From Limibacillus sp. (GTDB lineage Bacteria; Pseudomonadota; Alphaproteobacteria; Kiloniellales; CECT-8803): 52,690 nucleotides of DNA. Below the pieces are notes generated by a model. It worked only from the letters and a program-made list of their open reading frames with translations. It was not told the origin of the DNA and did no database searches. This document shows, one piece after another, positions 45,406 to 52,690 of the stretch; the first letter of the stretch is position 1; the number at the start of each line of letters is the position of its first letter. Position numbers and translations under genes: made by a program. The stretch covers positions 1 to 52,690 of the forward strand of contig JARRJC010000009.1 in NCBI GenBank assembly GCA_037379885.1, written 5' to 3'.

Positions 45406-48400
45406 CTACTCTGCCGCGCTGGCGGCGGGGGCCGGTGAGGTGAAGCGGGCCAGCAGCTCGGCTTCCTTCTTCTTCACCTTGGCGACGGCGGCTTCCTTCA
45501 CGTGGCCGAAGCCCCGGACCTCCTGCGCGAGGGACGCCAGCTCGACCGCCGCTCCATGGTTGTCGGCGTTCAGCTTGGGCAGCATCACCTCTTCGATCTG
45601 CGCCAGGTAGTCGTCGCGAAGCTGGCGTTCCATGCGCCGTTCCTCGCTGCGCCCGAAGATGTCGAGCGGCCCGCCGCGCAGGCCCTTCAGCTTGGCCAGA
45701 ACGCCGAAGGCCTTCAGCATCCAGGGGCCGTAGGCCTTCTTCTTCAGGTGCCCGGTCGTGGGGTCGCGTTTGGCGAGCAGGGGCGGGGCCATGTGGAAGG
45801 TCAGCTTCATGTCCTTGCCCTCGAAGGTCTCGCCCAGGGCTTCGGCGAAGCTGCCGTCGGTGTAGAGCCGCGCGACCTCGTACTCGTCCTTGATCGCCAT
45901 CAGCTTGAAGGCGCCGCGCGCCACGGCCTCGGACAAGGCGTCGCTGCCTGGCGCCGCCTTCGCCTCGGCCGCGCGGACCTTGGTAACGAGCTCCGCATAG
46001 CGCTTGGCGTAGGACGCGTCCTGATAGGCGGTCAGGAAGTCCACCCGGCGCTCGATCAGCTCGTCCAGCGTTTCGGAGAGCTTGCGGTCGCTGATCTCGT
46101 GCTCCGGCTTGGCGATTTCCTTCACCCGCTCCGGGTCGTGGGCCATGCGGCGGCCCCAGGTGAAGGCCTTCTTGTTGAACTCGACGGCCACGCCGTTCAG
46201 CTCGATGGCCCGCTCCAAGGCTTCGTGGGAGACCGGCACCAGACCCTTCTGCCAGGCATAGCCCAGCAGGAAGAGGTTGGCCGCGATGGAATCGCCCAGA
46301 AGCGCCGTGGCGACGGCGGTGGAGGGGATGAATTCGGCGGCGTCGGGACCCACGGCCTTGTCGATCAGGTCGTGCAGCTCCTCGCCCGGAATCCTGTACT
46401 CGGGATCGCTGGTGAAGAGGCCGGTGATGGTCTCCTCCGTGTTGACGATCGCCTTGGTGTAGCCGCGGCGCATCTTGGCGCGGGAGTCCTCAGCCGCGGT
46501 GGTGACGAGGTCCGCCCCCAGGATCAGCCGTCCGCCGCCCGCGGCGAGCCGCACGGCGTGGATGTCCTCGGGCGTCTCGGCGATGCGCACGTGGCTGGTG
46601 ACCGCTCCGCCCTTCTGGGCGAGCCCGGCCTGATCGAGGATCGAGACGCCCTTGCCTTCGATATGCGCGGCCATGCCGAGCAGCGCGCCGATGGTGACGA
46701 CGCCGGTGCCGCCGATGCCGGTGATGAGGATGCCGTAGGGCTCCTTCAGGCCGGGCAGCGCGGGTTCGGGCAGCACTTCCCAGATATCCTCCGACCCGGC
46801 GGCGGCCTTGCGCTTCTTCGGCTTGGCGCCGGACACGGTCACGAAGGAGGGGCAGAAACCCTCGACGCAGGAGAAGTCCTTGTTGCAGGAGGACTGGTCG
46901 ATCTTGCGCTTGCGCCCGAACTCGGTCTCCAGCGGTACCACGGAGACGCAGTTGGACTTCACCCCGCAGTCGCCGCAGCCCTCGCAGACCAGTTCGTTGA
47001 TGAAGACCCGCTTGTCGGGGTCGGGGAAGGTGCCGCGCTTGCGCCGGCGCCGCTTTTCCGCCGCGCAGGTCTGGTCGTAGATGATGGCGGTGACGCCGGG
47101 AACCTCTCGCAGTTCGCGCTGGATGGCATCCAGTTCGCTGCGGTGGTGGACCGTGACGCCCTTGGCCCAGTTGTAGCCTACGGGATACTTCTCGGGCTCG
47201 TCGGACACGGCGACGATGCGCTTCACGCCTTCGGCGTAAAGCTGGTGTGAGATCATGGCCGGATCGAGCGGGCCGTCCACGTGCTGGCCGCCGGTCATGG
47301 CGACCGCGTCGTTGTAGAGAATCTTGTAGGTGATGTTGGCGCCCGCGCCGACCGCCGCGCGGATCGCGAGCAGGCCGGAGTGGAAGTAGGTGCCGTCGCC
47401 CAGGTTGGCGAAGACATGCTTGGTCTTCGAGAAGGGCTGCTGGCCGATCCAGGTGGCGCCTTCGCCGCCCATCTGGGTGAAGGTTTCGGTCTCCCGGTCC
47501 ATCCAGAGCACCATGTAGTGGCAGCCGATTCCGGCCACCGCCCGGCTGCCCTCGGGGACGCGGGTGGAGGTGTTGTGCGGGCAGCCCGAGCAGAAGTAGG
47601 GGATCCGCGAGGTCGCGCTCTTCTCCACCTTCAGCGAGGCTTCCTTCTTCGCCAGGAAGTCGAGACGCTCGGCGATGGCGGGGCTGTCATGGAACTTGGC
47701 GATGCGCCCGGCGATGACCCGCGCGATGCGCGCGGGCGTCAGTTCGCCGTGCGAGGGGAAAAGCGGCTCACCCGTCTCCTCGAACTTGCCGACGATGCGC
47801 GGGCGCTTGTCGGCGTGCCAGTTGTAGAGCTGTTCTTTCACCTGGTTCTCGATGAGCGCGCGCTTCTCCTCGATCACCAGAACCTCGTCCAGGCCTTCGC
47901 AGAACTCGCGGATGCCCGTGCGCTCAAGGGGCCAGACCATGGCGACCTTGTAGAGGGAAAGGCCGATCTCGGCGGCCATCTCCTCGTCGATGCCCAGGTC
48001 GTCCAGCGCCTGCCGCACATCCAGGTAGGACTTGCCGGTGGTGATGATGCCCAGGCGGCGCTTTTCCTTGTTGTCGATGACGCGCCGGTCGAGGCGGTTG
48101 GCCCGTGCGAAGGCCAGCGCGGCATAGAGCTTGTGGCGCATCAGGCGCTCTTCCTGCTCCATCCGGTCGTCCGGCCAGCGGATGTTGAGCCCGCCCTCCG
48201 GCATCTGGAAATCCGTCGGCGTCTGGATCTGCACGCGGTGCGGATCGACGTGGACGGAGGCCGAGGTCTCGACCGTCTCCGCCAGGGTCTTGAAGGCGAT
48301 CCAGCAGCCGGAGAAACGGCTCATGGCCCAGCCGTAGATGCCGAGGTCCAGGAACTCCTGCACGCCCGAGGGGTTCAGGACCGGGATCATGGCGTCCATG

Positions 48401-48903
48401 AACGCGTATTCTGTCTGGTGGGCGACCGTCGAGGACTTGGCCATGTGGTCGTCGCCGGCCAGCGCGATGACGCCGCCGTGCTTGGCCGTGCCCGCCATGT
48501 TGGCGTGCTTGAAGACGTCGCCCGAGCGGTCCACGCCCGGCCCCTTGCCGTACCAGATCGAATAGACGCCGTCGTAGTTGAAGTCGCCGAAGATGTCGCC
48601 CTGCTGGCTGCCCCAGATGGCGGTGGCCGCAAGGTCTTCATTGACGCCCGGCTGAAACTTGATGTGGTTCTTTTCGACGAAACGCTTGGCGTGTTGCAGT
48701 TGCTGGTCGAAGGCGCCGAGCGGCGAGCCGCGATAGCCGGAGATGAAACAGGCGGTGTTGAGCCCCGCCGCCAGGTCACGCTGGCGCTGCATCATCGGTA
48801 GGCGGACCAGGGCCTGCGTGCCGGTCAGGAAGACGCGGCCCGATTCAAGCTCGTACTTGTCGTCGAGCGAAACCGCGTTCATCGAAACAGCATCTTGCGC
48901 CAT
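45406..48903 (-). CDS. Indolepyruvate ferredoxin oxidoreductase, fused alpha/beta type
   Basis: This 1165-residue enzyme oxidatively decarboxylates 2-oxo acids such as indolepyruvate or phenylpyruvate to acyl-CoA with ferredoxin as acceptor. From the N-terminus: an alpha-type half (GDDHMAKSSTVAHQTEYAF), a thiamin-diphosphate half (CSGCPHNTSTRVP and GIGCHYMVLWM with GGEGATWIGQQPF), a ferredoxin-like cysteine cluster (CEGCGDCGVKSNC then further Cys), and a C-terminal gamma domain (GIGGTGVVTIGALLGMAA). This fused form is the one found in Proteobacteria. The start ATG follows GGGAGG. It is convergent with ccoS and divergent from lemA. Confidence 0.93.
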   Translation of the reverse strand: MAQDAVSMNAVSLDDKYELESGRVFLTGTQALVRLPMMQRQRDLAAGLNTACFISGYRGSPLGAFDQQLQHAKRFVEKNHIKFQPGVNEDLAATAIWGSQQGDIFGDFNYDGVYSIWYGKGPGVDRSGDVFKHANMAGTAKHGGVIALAGDDHMAKSSTVAHQTEYAFMDAMIPVLNPSGVQEFLDLGIYGWAMSRFSGCWIAFKTLAETVETSASVHVDPHRVQIQTPTDFQMPEGGLNIRWPDDRMEQEERLMRHKLYAALAFARANRLDRRVIDNKEKRRLGIITTGKSYLDVRQALDDLGIDEEMAAEIGLSLYKVAMVWPLERTGIREFCEGLDEVLVIEEKRALIENQVKEQLYNWHADKRPRIVGKFEETGEPLFPSHGELTPARIARVIAGRIAKFHDSPAIAERLDFLAKKEASLKVEKSATSRIPYFCSGCPHNTSTRVPEGSRAVAGIGCHYMVLWMDRETETFTQMGGEGATWIGQQPFSKTKHVFANLGDGTYFHSGLLAIRAAVGAGANITYKILYNDAVAMTGGQHVDGPLDPAMISHQLYAEGVKRIVAVSDEPEKYPVGYNWAKGVTVHHRSELDAIQRELREVPGVTAIIYDQTCAAEKRRRRKRGTFPDPDKRVFINELVCEGCGDCGVKSNCVSVVPLETEFGRKRKIDQSSCNKDFSCVEGFCPSFVTVSGAKPKKRKAAAGSEDIWEVLPEPALPGLKEPYGILITGIGGTGVVTIGALLGMAAHIEGKGVSILDQAGLAQKGGAVTSHVRIAETPEDIHAVRLAAGGGRLILGADLVTTAAEDSRAKMRRGYTKAIVNTEETITGLFTSDPEYRIPGEELHDLIDKAVGPDAAEFIPSTAVATALLGDSIAANLFLLGYAWQKGLVPVSHEALERAIELNGVAVEFNKKAFTWGRRMAHDPERVKEIAKPEHEISDRKLSETLDELIERRVDFLTAYQDASYAKRYAELVTKVRAAEAKAAPGSDALSEAVARGAFKLMAIKDEYEVARLYTDGSFAEALGETFEGKDMKLTFHMAPPLLAKRDPTTGHLKKKAYGPWMLKAFGVLAKLKGLRGGPLDIFGRSEERRMERQLRDDYLAQIEEVMLPKLNADNHGAAVELASLAQEVRGFGHVKEAAVAKVKKKEAELLARFTSPAPAASAAE

Positions 48904-49025
48904 GTATATAAAACCTCCCGCACCGGCTGCCTGAAGAGCGTGCGCTGCAGCGGGTGCTCCCTTGAAGCCTAACGGTCTTCCGGCCGCTTCTTCCAGACCT
49001 TATATGGGGCTTTCGCCGCCCCGCG

Positions 49026-49055
49026 TTGAGGGGCGCGATATAGGTAAGCTATACT
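49026..49055 (+). promoter_or_regulatory. Candidate sigma-70 promoter for lemA
   Basis: TTGAGG (49026-49031) and TATACT (49050-49055) are 18 bases apart in the 235-base gap between the divergent oxidoreductase and lemA genes; the start codon is 84 bases further on. Confidence 0.45.
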
Positions 49056-49138
49056 GACCTAATTTTCAAGCTCAAACCTTTGGCCCTCCGGATGGTAAGC
49101 TCGCTGTCAGCAAGACAAGAAAAAGGCGAGGTGAGAGC

Positions 49139-49720
49139 ATGAGTACAGGCGTTGTCGTCCTGATCGTGATCGCGGTTCTGGCGCTGATCCTCTATTGGCT
49201 TTACGTGAAGGTGATCTCGACCCGGAACCGGGCGCTGGAGGCGCTGAGCTCCATCGATGTGCAGCTGCGCAAGCGCTACGACCTGCTGCCGAATCTCCTG
49301 AAGCTGGCGCAGCGCTACATGGATCACGAGCGCGAGCTGCTGGAGGACGTCACCAAACTGCGCAGCCGTTTCCAGGAAACCGAGCGACCCAAGACCACGG
49401 AGCAGGCGAGCGAGCATCTGGGCGTCATCCAGGCGCTGGAAGGCAAGCTCGGCCGCCTGATGGTTCAGGTCGAGGCCTACCCCGACCTGAAGGCCGAGCA
49501 GCCGGTTCAGGAAGCCATGACCCAGTTCGGCGAGGTCGAGGGACACATCTCCGCGGCGAGGCGCTTCTACAATTCCGCCGTCACGGACCTGAACAACCTC
49601 GTCCAGATCTTCCCGACCTCCGCCATCGCCCGCATGGTGAACGTCCGGGAGATGCCCTACTACGAGGTCGAGGAAGCCGCCGCCCGCGAGCCGGTGAACG
49701 TCGACGACCACATGCGGTGA
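49139..49720 (+). CDS. LemA family protein
   Basis: LemA proteins have one N-terminal membrane helix and a helical-bundle cytoplasmic or periplasmic domain. The 193-residue product has the helix at residues 5-25 (VVLIVIAVLALILYWLYV), then the family's NRALEALSSIDVQLRKRYDLLPNLL, AYPDLKA and the ARRFYNSAVTDLN...FPTSAIA pattern. Its role is poorly defined. It is followed after one base by a DUF3137-type gene, a common pairing. Confidence 0.92.
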   Translation: MSTGVVVLIVIAVLALILYWLYVKVISTRNRALEALSSIDVQLRKRYDLLPNLLKLAQRYMDHERELLEDVTKLRSRFQETERPKTTEQASEHLGVIQALEGKLGRLMVQVEAYPDLKAEQPVQEAMTQFGEVEGHISAARRFYNSAVTDLNNLVQIFPTSAIARMVNVREMPYYEVEEAAAREPVNVDDHMR

Positions 49721-49721
49721 C

Positions 49722-50669
49722 ATGCAGAGCTTCGACGAACTGGGCGAGCGCTTCCAGGGCATGGAGAGACTCTGGCGCGAAACGATCGAGCCCGCCCTGG
49801 CCGACCAGAAGAAGCGGCGCGAGCGCAACCTGATCCTTTTCGGCCTGCTGGTCATCGTGACCGGGGCGCTGCTCTATTGCTCCTATCTCTTCGCGCCGCA
49901 GGACGAACCCGTCTCGGTGCCCATAATCGTCGGGGCTTTCATCGTCTTCGGCATGGGCTTCGGCTACCTGATGAACGACCTGAAGACGCGGGAGCAGGCT
50001 TGGATCACCAAGGCCATGGAAGGCCTCGGCCTGATCTACGCCACGGAGCCGGCGGACTTTCCGCTTGGCCGCTTCCGGCAGATGGGCGTGATTCCGAGCT
50101 ACGACCGCAGTGCGCTGGAAGACCACATCCGCGGCGAGCACCAGGGCGTCGCCTTCGAGCTGTGCGAGGCGGAGTTGAAGGAAAAACGCACCACCAGTTC
50201 CAAGAACGGCACGAAGACCACCTACGTCACGGTCTTCGACGGGCTTCTGATCCGCTGCGGATTCAAGCGCTCCTTCACCGGGATCACCCGGATAAAAAGG
50301 GACGGCGGGTTCCTGGGAAACCTCTTTTCCAGTGGCAAGCAGGACCGGGTGCGGCTGGAGGACCCGGAGTTCGAGAAGGCCTTCGAAGTCTACTCCGACG
50401 ATCAGGTGGAAGCGCGCTACCTGCTGAACCCCGGCTTCATGCAGCGGCTGCTGGACCTCGACCGGCACCTGGGATCAGGCAATCTGGCCCTGACCTTCCA
50501 TGAGCAGGAGGTCTGGCTCTCGCTGCGGCAGAAGGGGGACTCCTTCCGCATGGGCGGGCTCTTCAAGGCCTATAGCCGGGAAAGCGTCGCCGAGTTCTTC
50601 AAGGGCCTGGCGGACCTCTTCCATATCATCGAGGAGTTGAACCGCCGCGAGCGGCGGCCCGGCGCCTGA
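49722..50669 (+). CDS. DUF3137-family membrane protein
   Basis: The 315-residue protein has a charged N-terminal 35 residues, two hydrophobic helices (about 40-58 and 65-86) and a large cytoplasmic beta-rich domain (about 90-300), with YVTVFDGLLIRCGFKRSFTG and the RLEDPEFEKAFEVYSDDQVEARYLL stretch (the latter a recurring signature of this group, given here by its positions around 225-250). It starts one base after the lemA stop and ends 3 bases from the convergent acyl-CoA synthetase gene. Function unknown; it probably acts with LemA. Confidence 0.82.
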   Translation: MQSFDELGERFQGMERLWRETIEPALADQKKRRERNLILFGLLVIVTGALLYCSYLFAPQDEPVSVPIIVGAFIVFGMGFGYLMNDLKTREQAWITKAMEGLGLIYATEPADFPLGRFRQMGVIPSYDRSALEDHIRGEHQGVAFELCEAELKEKRTTSSKNGTKTTYVTVFDGLLIRCGFKRSFTGITRIKRDGGFLGNLFSSGKQDRVRLEDPEFEKAFEVYSDDQVEARYLLNPGFMQRLLDLDRHLGSGNLALTFHEQEVWLSLRQKGDSFRMGGLFKAYSRESVAEFFKGLADLFHIIEELNRRERRPGA

Positions 50670-50672
50670 TCC

Positions 50673-52466
50673 TCACTTCTTGTTGTAGAGCGCTTCCAAG
50701 GTGGCGCCGTAGCGCTCCTTGATAACGTGGCGCTTGATCTTGAGAGTCGGGGTCATCATGCCGTTCTCGGTGGAAAAGGGCGCATCGGCGATGGTGAAGC
50801 GGCGGACCTTCTCCAGCATCGAAAGCGACTTGTTGACCTGATCGATCACGCCGGAGAGGGACTTTGCCAACGCAGGGTCGTCCGCCAGCGCGGAGAGGTC
50901 GTTGGGCTTGCCGTTCGCCTTGGCCCATTCGGCCAGCCAGTCCGGGTCGGGGACCAAGAGCGCGACCAGCGCGGGACGTTTGTCGCCATAAACCATCGCC
51001 TGGGCGATCTCCGGCTGGAGCGTCAGGAAGCCTTCCACGCGGGCCGGTGACACGTTATCGCCGCCAGATAGCACAATGATGTCCTTCTTGCGGTCGGTGA
51101 TCTCCAGATAGCCGTCCTCGTCGAACCGGCCGATATCGCCGGTGTGCAGCCAGCCGTCCTGGATCGCCGCGGCGGTGGCCTCTTCATCGTTCCAGTAGCC
51201 CTGCATCACCAGTTCGCCGCGCACCAGGATCTCGCCGTCCCCGGCGATCTTGACCTCGACCCCCTTCAGCGGCAGGCCGACCGTGTGGATCTTGACCTTG
51301 CCCGGCGGGTTGGCGGAGATGACCGGCGAAGCCTCGGTCTGCCCATAGCCCTGGAGCAGGCGCAGGCCGAGCGCGGTGAAGAAGACCCCGATATCGGGGT
51401 TGAGCGCGGCCCCGCCCGAGACGAAAGCCTTCAGACGCCCGCCGAAGCGTTCGCGCACCTTCGCGCGCACCAGCCGCTCGCAGAGGATGTCGAGGAGCTT
51501 CTCCTTGAGCGTCAGGGAGCCCGGATCCTTGTAGCGCTTGGTGCCGATCTCCACCGCCAGATTGAACAGCTTCTCCTTGAAGCCGCCCTGCTTTTCCACG
51601 CCCCGGCGGATGCGCTGGTGCATGGCCTCATAGAGTCTCGGCACCGCCGTCATGATGGTGGGCCGGACCTCCGCCAAGTTGGTCAGGAGGCTCTCCACGC
51701 CCTCTGCGTAGTAGATCTGCGCGCCGATGGTGATGGGGAAGTACTGGCCCGCCGTGTGCTCGTAGGAATGGGACAGCGGCAGGAAGGAAAGGAAGACCTC
51801 CTCCCCGAGCCCGAAGGACTTCAAGAGGTCGTAGGCGCCCATGCAGTTGCACAGAAGGTTGCCGTGCGAGAGCATCACCGCCTTGGGCGTGCCGCCGGTG
51901 CCCGATGTGTAGATGAAGCAGCAGACGTCGTCGCGCTTGGCCTTGGGAACCAGGTCGAGAGCATCCTTGCCGCTCTGACGGCCCTTCTCCATCACCTCGT
52001 CCCAGAGATGGACCTCCAGCGGACCCGACTGCGCGAACTTGGTGTCCTCCATGGAGATTGCCCATTCGCACTTCGGCGCGTCGAGCGCCGCCGGGAAGAG
52101 GTTGCGGGACAGGGCCTTGGTGGAAACGATGGCGCCCACCGAGCCTGAATGGTTCAACACGTGCTTGTGGTCGCGCACCCGGTTGGTGGTGTAGGCGGGC
52201 ACCGTGATCGCCCCGGCCGTGACGATCGCAATGTCGGCGATCAGCCATTCGGGCTGGTTGTCGGATACCAGGGTCACGCGGTCGCCCGGCTTCACGCCGA
52301 GTTCGCGCAGACCCAGCGACAAGGCCTTTACCCGCTCGGCGACCTCGTTCCAGGACATCGGCTGGTAGACCTTGTCGACCTTGCGCCAGAGAAAGGGGCT
52401 GTCGCCGAGCTCCTCGACCTTCTCGTAGAAGGCCTGGGTGACACTCTGGTATTCACTGTATTCCAT
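50673..52466 (-). CDS. Long-chain acyl-CoA synthetase (AMP-forming, FadD15-like)
   Basis: This 597-residue enzyme activates fatty acids to acyl-CoA by way of an acyl-AMP. The AMP-binding P-loop is IYTSGTGGTPKAVMLSHGN (about residues 188-206), followed by LPLSHSYEHT, GYGQTEASPV and HTGDIGRFDEDGYLEITDRKK, with the hinge Asp and the catalytic-lysine region LSGGDNVSP. Its N-terminal FLWRKVDKVYQPMSW resembles the FadD15/long-chain group rather than E. coli FadD. Chain-length preference unknown. It is divergent from the partial gene at the right edge. Confidence 0.9.
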   Translation of the reverse strand: MEYSEYQSVTQAFYEKVEELGDSPFLWRKVDKVYQPMSWNEVAERVKALSLGLRELGVKPGDRVTLVSDNQPEWLIADIAIVTAGAITVPAYTTNRVRDHKHVLNHSGSVGAIVSTKALSRNLFPAALDAPKCEWAISMEDTKFAQSGPLEVHLWDEVMEKGRQSGKDALDLVPKAKRDDVCCFIYTSGTGGTPKAVMLSHGNLLCNCMGAYDLLKSFGLGEEVFLSFLPLSHSYEHTAGQYFPITIGAQIYYAEGVESLLTNLAEVRPTIMTAVPRLYEAMHQRIRRGVEKQGGFKEKLFNLAVEIGTKRYKDPGSLTLKEKLLDILCERLVRAKVRERFGGRLKAFVSGGAALNPDIGVFFTALGLRLLQGYGQTEASPVISANPPGKVKIHTVGLPLKGVEVKIAGDGEILVRGELVMQGYWNDEEATAAAIQDGWLHTGDIGRFDEDGYLEITDRKKDIIVLSGGDNVSPARVEGFLTLQPEIAQAMVYGDKRPALVALLVPDPDWLAEWAKANGKPNDLSALADDPALAKSLSGVIDQVNKSLSMLEKVRRFTIADAPFSTENGMMTPTLKIKRHVIKERYGATLEALYNKK

Positions 52467-52597
52467 TTATGCGTTTCCCCCGCAGATGCTCAGACGTCCG
52501 ACCGGTAGCGCCCCCGCTGGCCCGAGTCTGTCTTTTCTGACCGCCCCCGTCCATCATGGCATAGGTGTTTTCAGCCTGAGGGCCGCTAAAACGCGGC

Positions 52598-52626
52598 TTG
52601 GATAAGAGCTTTTTCGGGACTATATG
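52598..52626 (+). promoter_or_regulatory. Candidate sigma-70 promoter for the right-edge gene
   Basis: TTGGAT (52598-52603) and TATATG (52621-52626) are 17 bases apart, 26 bases before the start codon at 52653. Confidence 0.6.
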
Positions 52627-52652
52627 CTTGCCTAACAGCAGATGAGGAGTCC

Positions 52653-52690
52653 ATGACCCGAGTTTTTACGCCCGACGACGCCGCGAAATC
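52653..52690 (+). CDS. Start of an unidentified gene, 3'-partial
   Basis: An ATG preceded by GAGGAG at good spacing opens a frame reading MTRVFTPDDAAK to the window edge. Only 12 residues are visible, so no family can be named; it is a gene because of the promoter and ribosome binding site. Confidence 0.6.
   Translation, partial: MTRVFTPDDAAK

Noticed and set aside
45502-47250. 582-residue plus-strand open frame
   Set aside because: Antisense to the indolepyruvate oxidoreductase, which has full catalytic and Fe-S motifs on the other strand.

Overview
The window is a GC-rich, gene-dense stretch of a bacterial chromosome. It is almost certainly from an alphaproteobacterium and probably a Rhodospirillales-like lineage, though the order is inferred. 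The evidence is the ddl-ftsQ-ftsA-ftsZ-lpxC-bamD-recN-ligA gene order, the conserved FtsZ C-terminal peptide after a long acidic linker, a class I (archaeal-type) lysyl-tRNA synthetase, a SAM-II riboswitch (typical of Alphaproteobacteria), Coq7, and a ccoGHIS set. I see no phage, transposase, CRISPR array or rRNA. Most of the window is ordinary core genome.

Layout. 1-11.1 kb: the end of the division and cell-wall cluster (ddl, ftsQ, ftsA, ftsZ), then lpxC, bamD, recN and ligA, with strong hairpins around ftsZ. 11.1-16.1 kb: a PLP dehydratase, a small unknown protein coupled to it, an AEC transporter, and a convergent DinG-like helicase. 16.1-19.5 kb: an ECF sigma / anti-sigma / periplasmic metal-sensor-like operon and class I lysS. 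19.5-19.75 kb: three copies of a dispersed palindromic repeat. 19.8-22.9 kb (minus strand): pgsA-mobB-moeA-moaD-moaE for molybdenum cofactor. 23.0-25.8 kb: rluB-type pseudouridine synthase with rsmD, then tadA convergent with gluQ. 25.9-29.8 kb: a class III cyclase/TolB-like/TPR protein translationally coupled to an AlkA-type glycosylase, a carboxylesterase and an HNH protein. 29.9-31.6 kb (minus): yqaA-dsbB-coq7. 31.7-35.6 kb (minus): a methyltransferase-like gene and a sulfonate-type ABC importer with a SAM-II riboswitch, terminator and promoter in its leader.

35.7-40.0 kb: tRNA-Leu(CAA), then an SGNH-hydrolase-like protein, a GT39-type membrane glycosyltransferase, a thiol-dioxygenase-like cupin and a small membrane protein. 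40.2-40.7 kb: a PhaJ-like MaoC hydratase behind a palindrome-rich promoter. 40.9-45.4 kb: ccoG-ccoH-ccoI-ccoS (cbb3 oxidase assembly and copper supply) behind an FNR/FixK-like box, including a 58-residue GTG-start ccoS. 45.4-52.5 kb: a fused indolepyruvate ferredoxin oxidoreductase, LemA with a DUF3137 protein, and a long-chain acyl-CoA synthetase. The window ends just inside another plus-strand gene.

The most informative non-coding signal is the SAM-II riboswitch at 35457-35515 (minus strand). It sits directly after a plausible promoter and directly before an intrinsic terminator, so the ABC importer is very likely switched off when S-adenosylmethionine is plentiful. This ties a transporter usually named only nitrate/sulfonate/taurine to sulfur or methionine supply. 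Other regulatory points worth checking are the long hairpin between ftsZ and lpxC, the hairpins in the ftsZ leader, and the TGC/GCA palindromes before the PhaJ-like gene.
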